Assembly (NCBI GenBank): GCA_008501825.1
Contig: QQUA01000013.1
Location: forward strand, 186,001 to 250,000
Direction of reading: 5' to 3'
From: Planctomycetota bacterium
GTDB lineage: Bacteria > Planctomycetota > UBA1135
Length of the DNA stretch: 64,000 nucleotides
The notes beneath the pieces are model-generated. The model saw nothing but the letters and a program-made list of their open reading frames with translations. It ran no database searches and was not told where the DNA came from. The position numbers were made by a program, and so were the translations under genes. The stretch's first letter is position 1. The number at the start of each line of letters is the position of its first letter. This document shows positions 1-8,037 of this stretch, piece by piece.

Positions 1-150
1 CAGAACTTTGCCGGCTTGCCGCCGGGCATCTATCAGGTGGAGCTATGGCTGGAAGAGCCGGGAGCGGGCCAAGCCATCGACCAACGGGCGGTTGAAATCC
101 AGGCAGGGGAAACTCAGCGCTTGCACTTGGCCTTTCCACAATCGCCGTAG
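1..150 (+). CDS. C-terminal end of a secreted Ig-like / carboxypeptidase-regulatory-like protein (partial)
   Basis: The reading frame is open from base 1 and stops with TAG at 148-150, giving the last 49 residues of a protein that begins upstream of the window. The visible piece has the pattern 'LPPGIYQVELW...' followed by alternating beta residues and 'IQAGETQRLHLAF'. This is typical of the last strands of carboxypeptidase-regulatory-like or other Ig-fold repeats, which end in 'G.Y.v.v' and 'v.aG....v.l'. The function of the whole protein cannot be judged from this fragment. It is in the same direction as the tricorn-like gene that follows after 136 bases, in which I see no clear terminator. 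Confidence 0.6.
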   Translation, partial: QNFAGLPPGIYQVELWLEEPGAGQAIDQRAVEIQAGETQRLHLAFPQSP

Positions 151-286
151 CACGCCACCGGCTTGGCGTTTCCGATAGCCGGGGCCGGCACGTCCAGAAA
201 AGGAATGGAAAGGCTCAACGACCGCAGCAAGCCAGCGTAGGCTCTCCGGCAGTCGATCGCATCCCGCTGCTCCTTCCTGTTCACCC

Positions 287-3200
287 ATGACCCATAAGCC
301 TTCCCTTACCGCCCTCCTGGCGGCTGTGGCGTTGATTGGGACCCTTTCTGGAACGGCAAACGCCGCCCAGCAACCGTCCGACACCGTCGCTCCCCCGGCT
401 GGCATGCTCCGATACCCGGACGTCAGCCAAACCCACATCGTGTTCAGCTACGCCAATGATTTGTGGTTGGTGGACCGCCAAGGCGGCGTCGCTACCCCGT
501 TGGCCAGCCCTCCGGGCCAAGAACTGTTTCCACGATTTGATGATTCTGGATCGCGCATCGTCTTCCAAGGCAACTACGAGGGCAATCGCGATTTGTACGT
601 GATGTCGGTGGCCGGCGGGGTGCCCCAGAGGGTTACCCACCACCCGTCATCGGAAATTCCTTGCAGTTGGACACCGGACGGACGCTTGGTGTTCTTCCGC
701 AATGGCCAATCCGGCATCGCTCGCCAGCAAACTCTGTTCACCGTTTCCCCCGAGGGAGGACTTCCTGAACCGTTACCGGTGCCCTATGGGGCTTGGGGCA
801 CGATTTCTCCGGATGGAGACTGGTTGGCCTACACCCCGTACACCCGGGACACCCGCACTTGGAAGCGCTACGTCGGCGGCATGGCCACCGACATTTGGAT
901 GTTCAATTTGAAAGCCAAGGCGGCGGCCAAAGTCACTCGCTGGGAAGGGACCGATACCCAGCCGATGTGGAACGGCCAAACCTTGTATTACTTGTCCGAC
1001 GACGGCCCTCAGCATCGATTGAACATTTGGAAAGTGGACTTCCGCTCCGGCAGGAGAGAGCAAGTCACTCACTTCGAAGATAACGACATTCGCTGGCCCT
1101 CGATCGGCCCCGGCGCCAACGGCAGCGGCGAAATCGTGTTCCAGTTAGGGACCAAGCTCCACCTTTTGGACTTGGCCAGCGGACGTTCCCGAGCGGTGGA
1201 GATTCGAGTTCCCGGCGAACGCGGCAACTTGCGTCCGAAGATGGTGGACGCCAACAAAAACATCCAGGCTTGGGATATTTCTCCCAGCGGCAAGCGCGCT
1301 GTAGTGCAAGCCCGCGGCGACATTTGGACTTTGCCCGCCAAGCGGGGAGCCGCTCGCAATCTCAATCGCAGCAATGCCGTGGCCGAACGGTCGCCGGCAT
1401 GGAGCCCGGACGGTCGCTGGCTGGCTTACTTTTCGGACGCCAGCGGGGAATACGAAGTTCACCTGCGGCAATCCGACGGCAAAGGCGAAGAAAGGCAACT
1501 GACCAGCGGCGGCGGTCTCTTCAAGATGGCCATGGCCTGGTCGCCGGATTCAAAGAAGTTGGCGGTCATGGACAAGGGCGCTCGGCTTTCGGTGGTGGAC
1601 GTCGAAAGTGGGGAAAGCCAGCAAATCGATGAAAGTCCCTTTGGCGGCATCGGCGGACAAATGAGTATGCCGAGCTGGTCCAAAGACAGCCGTTGGTTGG
1701 CCTACTCTCGTTCCCGCGAGGACACTCCGGTCAGCGCCATTTTCCTCTACGACTTGGAAAACAAGGAACGGCACCAAGTCACTCGAGGCATGTTTAACGA
1801 TCGGGGACCGGTGTTCGATCGCAACGGCGATTGGCTGTTCTTCAGCTCCAACCGGAATTTTTCTCCGACTTACGCCGACAACGACACCACCTTCATCTAC
1901 CAAAGCACCGGTTCCTTGTTGGCGGTTCCCCTTCGTGCCGACATGAAATCCCCTTGGGCACCGGAAAGTGACGAGGAGAGTTTCGACGGCGACGAGGAAG
2001 AAGAAAAAGAAGAAGCCGAAGATCCGGGCGAAGACCAAGAGGACGACTCTGACAACGGCGACGAACCCGAACAGAGCGGTGCCGATGACGGCATCAGCGG
2101 TACTTGGGAAGGCCTGTTGACCGGACCGGATTTCCCGCCTCAAGGCGTGCCCATGACCGCCGAATTGAGCTTGAGCTCCGACGGCAGCTTGGAAGGGAGT
2201 TTCATCATTCCCACCGGAAGCGCTTCCATTCTCGAAGGCCGTTACGACAAAGCCGCCGGCACCATTCAAGCCACCGTTCAAGCCGATGACGGCACATTGA
2301 TCGAAGTCGAGGCCTCGGTGCAAAACGGCAGCATGGAAGGCGTCGCCTCCATCGCCGCCGCCGGTCTGCAATACGAGTTCAACTTGACTCGTAGCTCCAA
2401 GGGAGGCGGTGGCGACGCGCAAGCCGAAGACTCCGATAACGGCGACAAGAACGATAAGAAGAAGAAAAAGGAAGACAAGCCGATCACCATCGATTTGGAA
2501 GGCTTCGAATCACGGGCCCTGTTGCTCCCGGTTCCCGCCGGCCGTTTCTTCAACTTGTCGGTCAACGACAAGAACCAATTGCTGTACGTCCGTTTGCCCA
2601 GCTCCGGAGCCGGACCGCCGGCCATCAAGTTGTTCGACTTGAAGGACGAGAAAAAGGCCGAACAGACTGTGGCCTCCGGATCGATGAATTACGCCATGAG
2701 CGCCAATGGCAAGAAGATCCTGGTGGTGAAGGGACCTCGGGCATCGATTCAAAATGCTTCCGCCGGTGGAAAGGCGGAGGCGGTCCCGGTCAGCGGCATG
2801 TTGGTCCGCATCGATCCTCAGCAAGAATGGGGGCAGTTGCTGCAAGACGCTTGGCGGATCATGCGGGACTTCTTCTACGACCCGACCATGCACGGAGTGG
2901 ATTGGCCTGGGGTGTTGACCCATTACCAAGCCATGCTGCCTCACTGCGCCTCCCGGGAAGACGTCAACTTCCTCATCGCCGAAATGATTTCGGAGCTGAA
3001 CGTCGGCCACGCCTATCTCATGGGTAGGGGAGATGGCGAATCTCAACCCAGCCTGTCGGTAGGCATGCTCGGAGTGGATTACGAAATTCACGAAGGGGCT
3101 TACCGCATCGCCAAGATTTATCAGGGCGGCCCATGGGATTCAGATGCTCGGGGTCCGCTGAGTCAGCCTGGCGTGGACGTGAAGGAAGGGAATTATTTGT

Positions 3201-4045
3201 TGGCCGTCAACGGCGTGCCGATGGATCCCTCCAAAGATCCGTGGTCGGCCTTCCTGGGTAAGGCCAATCAATTGGTGACCCTTACGGTGAGCGAGAAGGC
3301 TGTCTTGGACGACGAGGCCAGGGAAGTCACGGTGAAAACCCTGTCCAATGAAATGGGGCTGCGTTACCGCGCTTGGGTGGAGCACAACCGGGCTCGAGTG
3401 GAAAAGGAATCCGGCGGTCGTGTCGGTTACATCCACGTTCCCGATACCGGCATCAACGGTCAAAACAACTTGTACCGGCAATTGCTCGGCCAGTTGGGCA
3501 GCGAAGCCTTGATCATCGATGAACGCTGGAACGGCGGCGGCCAGATCCCGACCCGATTCATCGAAATGCTGAATCGGCCGGTGACCAACTACTGGGCCGG
3601 TCGTGAAGGTCGCGACATTCATTGGCCTCCCGACAGCCACCAAGGGCCGAAGTGCATGCTGATCAACGGCCTCGCCGGCTCCGGCGGTGACGCCTTCCCG
3701 GCCTACTTCCGCCAAGCCGGTCTCGGCAAACTGATCGGAACCCGCACTTGGGGCGGTTTGGTCGGCATTTCCGGTAACCCCAGCCTGATCGACGGCGGTT
3801 CCGTTTCCGCTCCGACTTTCGCTTTCTACGAGAAGGACGGTACTTGGGGCATTGAAGGTTACGGCGTTCCGCCCGACATCGAAGTGGTGGACGATCCGGC
3901 CCTCATGATCGACGGCGGCGACCCTCAACTTCAAGTGGCGGTCGAACACATGCTGGAAGAATTGAGGACCAAGGCCTACCGGCCGCCGGCCCGCCCGGCC
4001 TACCCGAACCGCAGCGGCCTCGGTATCACCGAGCAGGACAAGTAA
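287..4045 (+). CDS. Tricorn-type S41 family serine protease with inserted beta-domain
   Basis: A secreted or periplasmic protease of the tricorn/S41 type that degrades oligopeptides. Residues 1-26 form a signal peptide ending in ANA. PD40/WD40-like propeller repeats ('SPDGRWLAYFSDASGEYEV', 'W..DSRWLAYSR') fill about 45-545. A tricorn C1/PDZ region lies at about 850-1040 and the S41 core at about 1050-1230. The likely catalytic serine is in GLAGSGGD near residue 1132, and the histidine is in NVGHAY near 908, matching the tricorn Ser/His arrangement known in the family. At 1252 residues it is longer than archaeal tricorn (about 1070). The excess is a beta-rich domain at about 604-705, flanked by an acidic (about 560-601) and a lysine-rich (about 708-735) low-complexity linker. 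The ATG at 287 is chosen because the signal peptide starts there. It is transcribed alone and convergent with the next gene. Confidence 0.9.
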   Translation: MTHKPSLTALLAAVALIGTLSGTANAAQQPSDTVAPPAGMLRYPDVSQTHIVFSYANDLWLVDRQGGVATPLASPPGQELFPRFDDSGSRIVFQGNYEGNRDLYVMSVAGGVPQRVTHHPSSEIPCSWTPDGRLVFFRNGQSGIARQQTLFTVSPEGGLPEPLPVPYGAWGTISPDGDWLAYTPYTRDTRTWKRYVGGMATDIWMFNLKAKAAAKVTRWEGTDTQPMWNGQTLYYLSDDGPQHRLNIWKVDFRSGRREQVTHFEDNDIRWPSIGPGANGSGEIVFQLGTKLHLLDLASGRSRAVEIRVPGERGNLRPKMVDANKNIQAWDISPSGKRAVVQARGDIWTLPAKRGAARNLNRSNAVAERSPAWSPDGRWLAYFSDASGEYEVHLRQSDGKGEERQLTSGGGLFKMAMAWSPDSKKLAVMDKGARLSVVDVESGESQQIDESPFGGIGGQMSMPSWSKDSRWLAYSRSREDTPVSAIFLYDLENKERHQVTRGMFNDRGPVFDRNGDWLFFSSNRNFSPTYADNDTTFIYQSTGSLLAVPLRADMKSPWAPESDEESFDGDEEEEKEEAEDPGEDQEDDSDNGDEPEQSGADDGISGTWEGLLTGPDFPPQGVPMTAELSLSSDGSLEGSFIIPTGSASILEGRYDKAAGTIQATVQADDGTLIEVEASVQNGSMEGVASIAAAGLQYEFNLTRSSKGGGGDAQAEDSDNGDKNDKKKKKEDKPITIDLEGFESRALLLPVPAGRFFNLSVNDKNQLLYVRLPSSGAGPPAIKLFDLKDEKKAEQTVASGSMNYAMSANGKKILVVKGPRASIQNASAGGKAEAVPVSGMLVRIDPQQEWGQLLQDAWRIMRDFFYDPTMHGVDWPGVLTHYQAMLPHCASREDVNFLIAEMISELNVGHAYLMGRGDGESQPSLSVGMLGVDYEIHEGAYRIAKIYQGGPWDSDARGPLSQPGVDVKEGNYLLAVNGVPMDPSKDPWSAFLGKANQLVTLTVSEKAVLDDEAREVTVKTLSNEMGLRYRAWVEHNRARVEKESGGRVGYIHVPDTGINGQNNLYRQLLGQLGSEALIIDERWNGGGQIPTRFIEMLNRPVTNYWAGREGRDIHWPPDSHQGPKCMLINGLAGSGGDAFPAYFRQAGLGKLIGTRTWGGLVGISGNPSLIDGGSVSAPTFAFYEKDGTWGIEGYGVPPDIEVVDDPALMIDGGDPQLQVAVEHMLEELRTKAYRPPARPAYPNRSGLGITEQDK

Positions 4046-4069
4046 GTCCAACAGCCAGCAGATTCTGCC

Positions 4070-4095
4070 AGGGCCGAACCCTAGGGTTCGGCCCT
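4070..4095. terminator. Perfect 26-bp palindrome between convergent genes, terminator-like
   Basis: AGGGCCGAACC is followed by CTAG-centred symmetry and its exact complement GGTTCGGCCCT. It lies in the 52-base gap between the stop codons of the tricorn gene and the minus-strand gene at 4098. No long T-run follows on either strand, so it may be a bidirectional, non-canonical terminator. Confidence 0.6.
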
Positions 4096-4097
4096 AC

Positions 4098-6467
4098 TCA
4101 TTTCGCAATCACGGTAAATTCCAAAGTGGCTCCGGGAGTCCATGTAAAAAGCTGAGGCTCCAAACTTAGATTTGAACCGGTTGCCGATTTCACTCGTCGA
4201 ACGGCCAGGGTTTCGCTTTCAAAAGGAAGTGAAAGGTGGATTGAGCCGGCATTGATTTGAAATGTATCGGTCCACCCAAACCAATGAATATCATCTCCCT
4301 TTCTCTCACCTTGGGTGAACTGGAGGCTTCCACCAATGAGTTGATTTGCATCAGGCCCTACAAATTTGATTTCAGAAGTCGCGGATCGCTCAAGATACAC
4401 CATTTCTTGAATAACACCGTCCGACTCTCCAGATCCATTCAATTTCGCCGGCTGGAAACCCTTGGCCCTTACGGTCAAACGATCGAGGGAGTCTTGAAGT
4501 ACCCATCCCTGCCAAAGGGCGCCTGGGATTTCACGAACTCCCATTGGATCTCTGGGAGAAGTGACGGAAATCCCATCCACAGCTTGTCTGCTTTGAGCAT
4601 CCCAGGCAAAAACCTTCAGCAACCGGAATCTTGGGCATTCGAGTACGGTGGAGCCCTCAAGTGGAAGCGTGATTTCATAAAGAACTCGACCACCCTTGGG
4701 AGGGTGGTCTTCGGAAAACGAAGGGCGGAGTTCAATAAGGTAAGTACCGGAGCTAAGACCAGGGATTGAAAATTTCCCATCCAAGAAACTTACGGCTTGT
4801 CCACCTGCAGCGCCGCAGCAGTCTATCAGCTCCCAGCCTGGAAGGATGGAAGTTGAATTCAAGTTTCCAGTTGCCTTTGGCCCAAGAGTTATTTGGATGC
4901 CTGCATAAGGCTGGCCTCGTTCGTCGACAATCATTCCTTTCATTTCAACCTCAGGATGAAGCCTGAGATTCAGGACACCTCCTTGGGGTGGAGTTCTTCT
5001 TATTCTTCTCAACATGGCGTTCGCATATCCCGGAGAAGAGATTCTCAACCAACGAAGATCTTGAAAACGCCTCAACTCAAACAGACCAGCTCCAAGATTT
5101 CGAACTATCGCTTGTACATCCTGATGCGATGAATTCGAAGTTGTGATGGATCCCTTTACTGGTCCTCCAGATTCTCCAATTAACTGAATTCGTAATGGCT
5201 GAATGTGGGAGCCCGGAAGAGAAAGTTGGATTTTCCTGCTTCCAAATATCGGAGCAATATTTTCTGAGCACTGATTTCCGTCGCCAGCAGTAACCATAAC
5301 CCGCAACCAAACTCCTTCTGGAACCGAGACCCGAATCGGCTCAACACCATGGATGGTTTCTTGGTAAATCCATCCAGAACTGCTACTGCCTTGAAATGGA
5401 ACTGAATCTTTACCCTCTTCGATCTCCTGAATTGAAAGAAAAATTGGGTACTCAAAATCTCCAGCAATCTCCAAAGATAATTCACTCTCTTTTCTCAGAA
5501 AGATTTCCCTTTCCTTGCCTTGAGAAATAGAGAATGTCTGGCCCGTGTAATCAGGAGCAGCGACTTCATAATATGATTTACCAGAGAAATAGGGAAGCTT
5601 TGCAACCCCGACAGAATCACAAAACGAGCGAAACATGGGATATCCTGCGAGATGGACCTTGGCACCTTGAATTGGCGCCTTGCTTTCTGCATCCAGAACA
5701 GTAACCGACAAGGCGTTCCTGCCCTCGATTGGAGCAAGTGTCACACCTAGGTCATCTTGTCCGGATAGCTTGATTTCCCTTTTGACTCCTTCATATCCTG
5801 GCTTCCACACATAGAGCCAACCTGATTCTCCTCCACCGGAACTAGAAATTTCAACCCTTCCATCTTCATCGGCTTGAAACGGGCCATCAATGAGCATGTC
5901 TACCCATATCTCGCTCGACCATTTAAAAATTACGGTGGCGCCTGGAACAGGATTGCCACTCGGAGTTTGAACATTCAATTCGAGGTCCAATTCGGGAAAG
6001 CCCCAGACCGGGGATTGCACCCCAAGACTTACCGAAACCGGGTTGTGAACTCGAATGGCCATATTCAGGCAATGAAAGTTATATTTTCCCGGCACCAATT
6101 CCACAAACGCCTGCTCTTGGGAATAATTCCAGGTCATGGGAGCAACCTTAGGATCCAATGGCTGAATCTTCCAATGGGATCCGAATAACGGCTTCTGATT
6201 CATAGAGGAAAGAATGAATACCCCCGATTTAGATCGCTTGTGGACATTGGGTTCATATTCTCCGCTTTCATCATTTGGAACCAACAAAGGTCGGCGAAGA
6301 TTTGCATTCTGACCTGAAAAAGATCCTTCCTCATAATCCAAATGGTCCAATTCCATCTCCTGGCCAGGAAGGTGCTCCAACTCAGTTTTCCTGAATAGGA
6401 AGCCTCCGGCGAACAGAAAAAGGAGGAAGAGAATTGGAATTCCCAATCCAATAGTCTTTCGATTCAT
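4098..6467 (-). CDS. Membrane-anchored protein with carboxypeptidase-regulatory-like domains
   Basis: A 789-residue protein with one N-terminal hydrophobic segment (about 7-25, GIPILFLLFLFAGG) and no cleavage site, so it is probably anchored with a large extracytoplasmic part. At least three stretches match the carboxypeptidase-regulatory-like (CarboxypepD_reg) pattern 'v.d..g.pv.ga.v': about 150-175 (TPSGNPVPGATVIF), about 250-275 (DAESKAPIQGAKVHLAG) and about 505-525 (DERGQPYAGIQITLG). These beta-sandwich modules usually serve as binding or spacer domains. No catalytic motif is visible. The ATG at 6467 is preceded by GGGAG at a suitable distance. Base composition is clearly AT-richer than genes outside 4.1-10.4 kb. 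The exact role is unknown. Confidence 0.75.
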   Translation of the reverse strand: MNRKTIGLGIPILFLLFLFAGGFLFRKTELEHLPGQEMELDHLDYEEGSFSGQNANLRRPLLVPNDESGEYEPNVHKRSKSGVFILSSMNQKPLFGSHWKIQPLDPKVAPMTWNYSQEQAFVELVPGKYNFHCLNMAIRVHNPVSVSLGVQSPVWGFPELDLELNVQTPSGNPVPGATVIFKWSSEIWVDMLIDGPFQADEDGRVEISSSGGGESGWLYVWKPGYEGVKREIKLSGQDDLGVTLAPIEGRNALSVTVLDAESKAPIQGAKVHLAGYPMFRSFCDSVGVAKLPYFSGKSYYEVAAPDYTGQTFSISQGKEREIFLRKESELSLEIAGDFEYPIFLSIQEIEEGKDSVPFQGSSSSGWIYQETIHGVEPIRVSVPEGVWLRVMVTAGDGNQCSENIAPIFGSRKIQLSLPGSHIQPLRIQLIGESGGPVKGSITTSNSSHQDVQAIVRNLGAGLFELRRFQDLRWLRISSPGYANAMLRRIRRTPPQGGVLNLRLHPEVEMKGMIVDERGQPYAGIQITLGPKATGNLNSTSILPGWELIDCCGAAGGQAVSFLDGKFSIPGLSSGTYLIELRPSFSEDHPPKGGRVLYEITLPLEGSTVLECPRFRLLKVFAWDAQSRQAVDGISVTSPRDPMGVREIPGALWQGWVLQDSLDRLTVRAKGFQPAKLNGSGESDGVIQEMVYLERSATSEIKFVGPDANQLIGGSLQFTQGERKGDDIHWFGWTDTFQINAGSIHLSLPFESETLAVRRVKSATGSNLSLEPQLFTWTPGATLEFTVIAK

Positions 6468-6659
6468 TGGAATTACTCCCGTTTTTTCAAAATCACAAAG
6501 TCAAAACCCTAAAGGTGAACTGATGAAACCTCTCTCTCGAACGTTCATATCATTTCAAATTCTCGCGGTCAACTATTTTCTTCAGAATGGAGTGACCGCA
6601 CCGGAAGACCAGTGGCCTCCAGAGGTTTACCCACCTGCGTTCCTACTTCGCAACCATCA

Positions 6660-8033
6660 TCAAAAGATTCCCGGCTGAGGAGGATATTCAGCCGCCGGGA
6701 GCTGATGGACCCAAAAGTGGGGCTTGGCTCCCTGTTTTTTGAGGAACTCGTTGCATATATTTTGATTTCTCAGGATCTTCCAAACCATACCCAGATAGGA
6801 GCGTTTGATTTCATACAAACTTTCTCCTCCATAAACTTCGATCTCATGAATGATTTCGGAGATGCGAGTCTCTAACTGCCGACCAAGCCGGCCATGATCC
6901 GACGGGTCGATTTTTTGGCAACAGCTTAGAACAGGCACGATGAAAATCATCTTGGGAATCTTGACTGGCGGAAAGCCTTCGGGAAACTGATCGGACATTT
7001 CGAATATTGGAGTGGTTTCATCGGTTTCCCAAGCTTGATAACCGAAGTCCGCTGTTTTCAAATTTTGATTTAGAAACGAACACAGTAACTGAAAATAGGA
7101 TCTCCACAAATCCACGGCCCGGTCATTGGAGACCGAAAGCCTTCCTCCAAGAAAGGAAAAGAAGGGAATTCCACCCTCTCCAAAAGCCATCGAAGCAAAA
7201 TTCCTCTTCCACAGCTTCAATTTCCCGGGATCATGCTCATGAATCCACCGTCCGATGTAAGAATCAAAGCTCATTCCAGTTTTATCACAAAATTGGGACT
7301 CAATGGCGGAGACGTTCATCAAGGGAAATTCGAACTCGAAGGAGGAATATAGGCGCTTGAACAGCAGTGAATTCAACGCAAAACAAAGCGCTCCAGGCGT
7401 GGTCGAAAATGCCCTGGATCTAAGTCGCAACTCCAGTCCTGTGAGGCTAGAAACAGGATTCCATTCAAATTCATAGGGAGCAAGGTCGCCGAAGGGCGGG
7501 ATAAATCCTTGTTGGCAGCAAGGAGGGTATTCGGCTGAATCATTGTCTCCGAATCGCCAATCTTCCGTCATCCAGGATTTTGCCTCGGTAATGGGGCAGC
7601 GCCGGATTTCTGGACAACCATGCATTCTTTCTACTTCGTCGATCGCTTTGACTGCATGCCAAGAAGACAATCTACGAAATTGGTCTAATTTGATGGGATC
7701 TGCCGCCAATCGCTTCGTCGCCTCACGATGGAGATCTTCACCGCACAAGACCAGACCAGAACGACATACCTGGCGGTATAGCGGTAACTTCGGTTTCTCC
7801 TGTGAAGGCTCGACCAATTGGGCCAGACTTCGACCAATCCCAAAGTCCTGATTTCTTGCATGAAAGGTGAGGCTGTTCAGATTCAGGAGCTTTCCAATGC
7901 TTCCCAGCTCCACCTCCGATACATCGAATGCCGCCTCTAAACCAGAGAGTCTCTGAAGAATCTGACCATAAGCACCAGGAAATTCGCGCGTGCAAGCGAT
8001 GAACTCCAAAATTTGTTGCGGCTTCTTCATCAT
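6660..8033 (-). CDS. Unrecognised protein, partner of the RCK-like membrane protein
   Basis: I do not recognise this family. The 457-residue product has no signal peptide and no clear membrane helix. It contains an aromatic-rich middle and several cysteines (CCQQGF near 180, SCCQK near 375, and a C-x5-C near 135). The frame is open to 8078, but ATG at 8033 is preferred. It comes four bases after the TGA of the upstream membrane-protein gene, and TGAGG at that stop can act as the ribosome binding site. The pair is therefore very probably one transcript with coupled translation, suggesting the two products act together, perhaps as a cytoplasmic partner. Composition is AT-rich, like the two flanking genes. 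Being encoded at all is well supported; its function is open. Confidence 0.7.
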   Translation of the reverse strand: MMKKPQQILEFIACTREFPGAYGQILQRLSGLEAAFDVSEVELGSIGKLLNLNSLTFHARNQDFGIGRSLAQLVEPSQEKPKLPLYRQVCRSGLVLCGEDLHREATKRLAADPIKLDQFRRLSSWHAVKAIDEVERMHGCPEIRRCPITEAKSWMTEDWRFGDNDSAEYPPCCQQGFIPPFGDLAPYEFEWNPVSSLTGLELRLRSRAFSTTPGALCFALNSLLFKRLYSSFEFEFPLMNVSAIESQFCDKTGMSFDSYIGRWIHEHDPGKLKLWKRNFASMAFGEGGIPFFSFLGGRLSVSNDRAVDLWRSYFQLLCSFLNQNLKTADFGYQAWETDETTPIFEMSDQFPEGFPPVKIPKMIFIVPVLSCCQKIDPSDHGRLGRQLETRISEIIHEIEVYGGESLYEIKRSYLGMVWKILRNQNICNEFLKKQGAKPHFWVHQLPAAEYPPQPGIF

Positions 8034-8037
8034 GACC

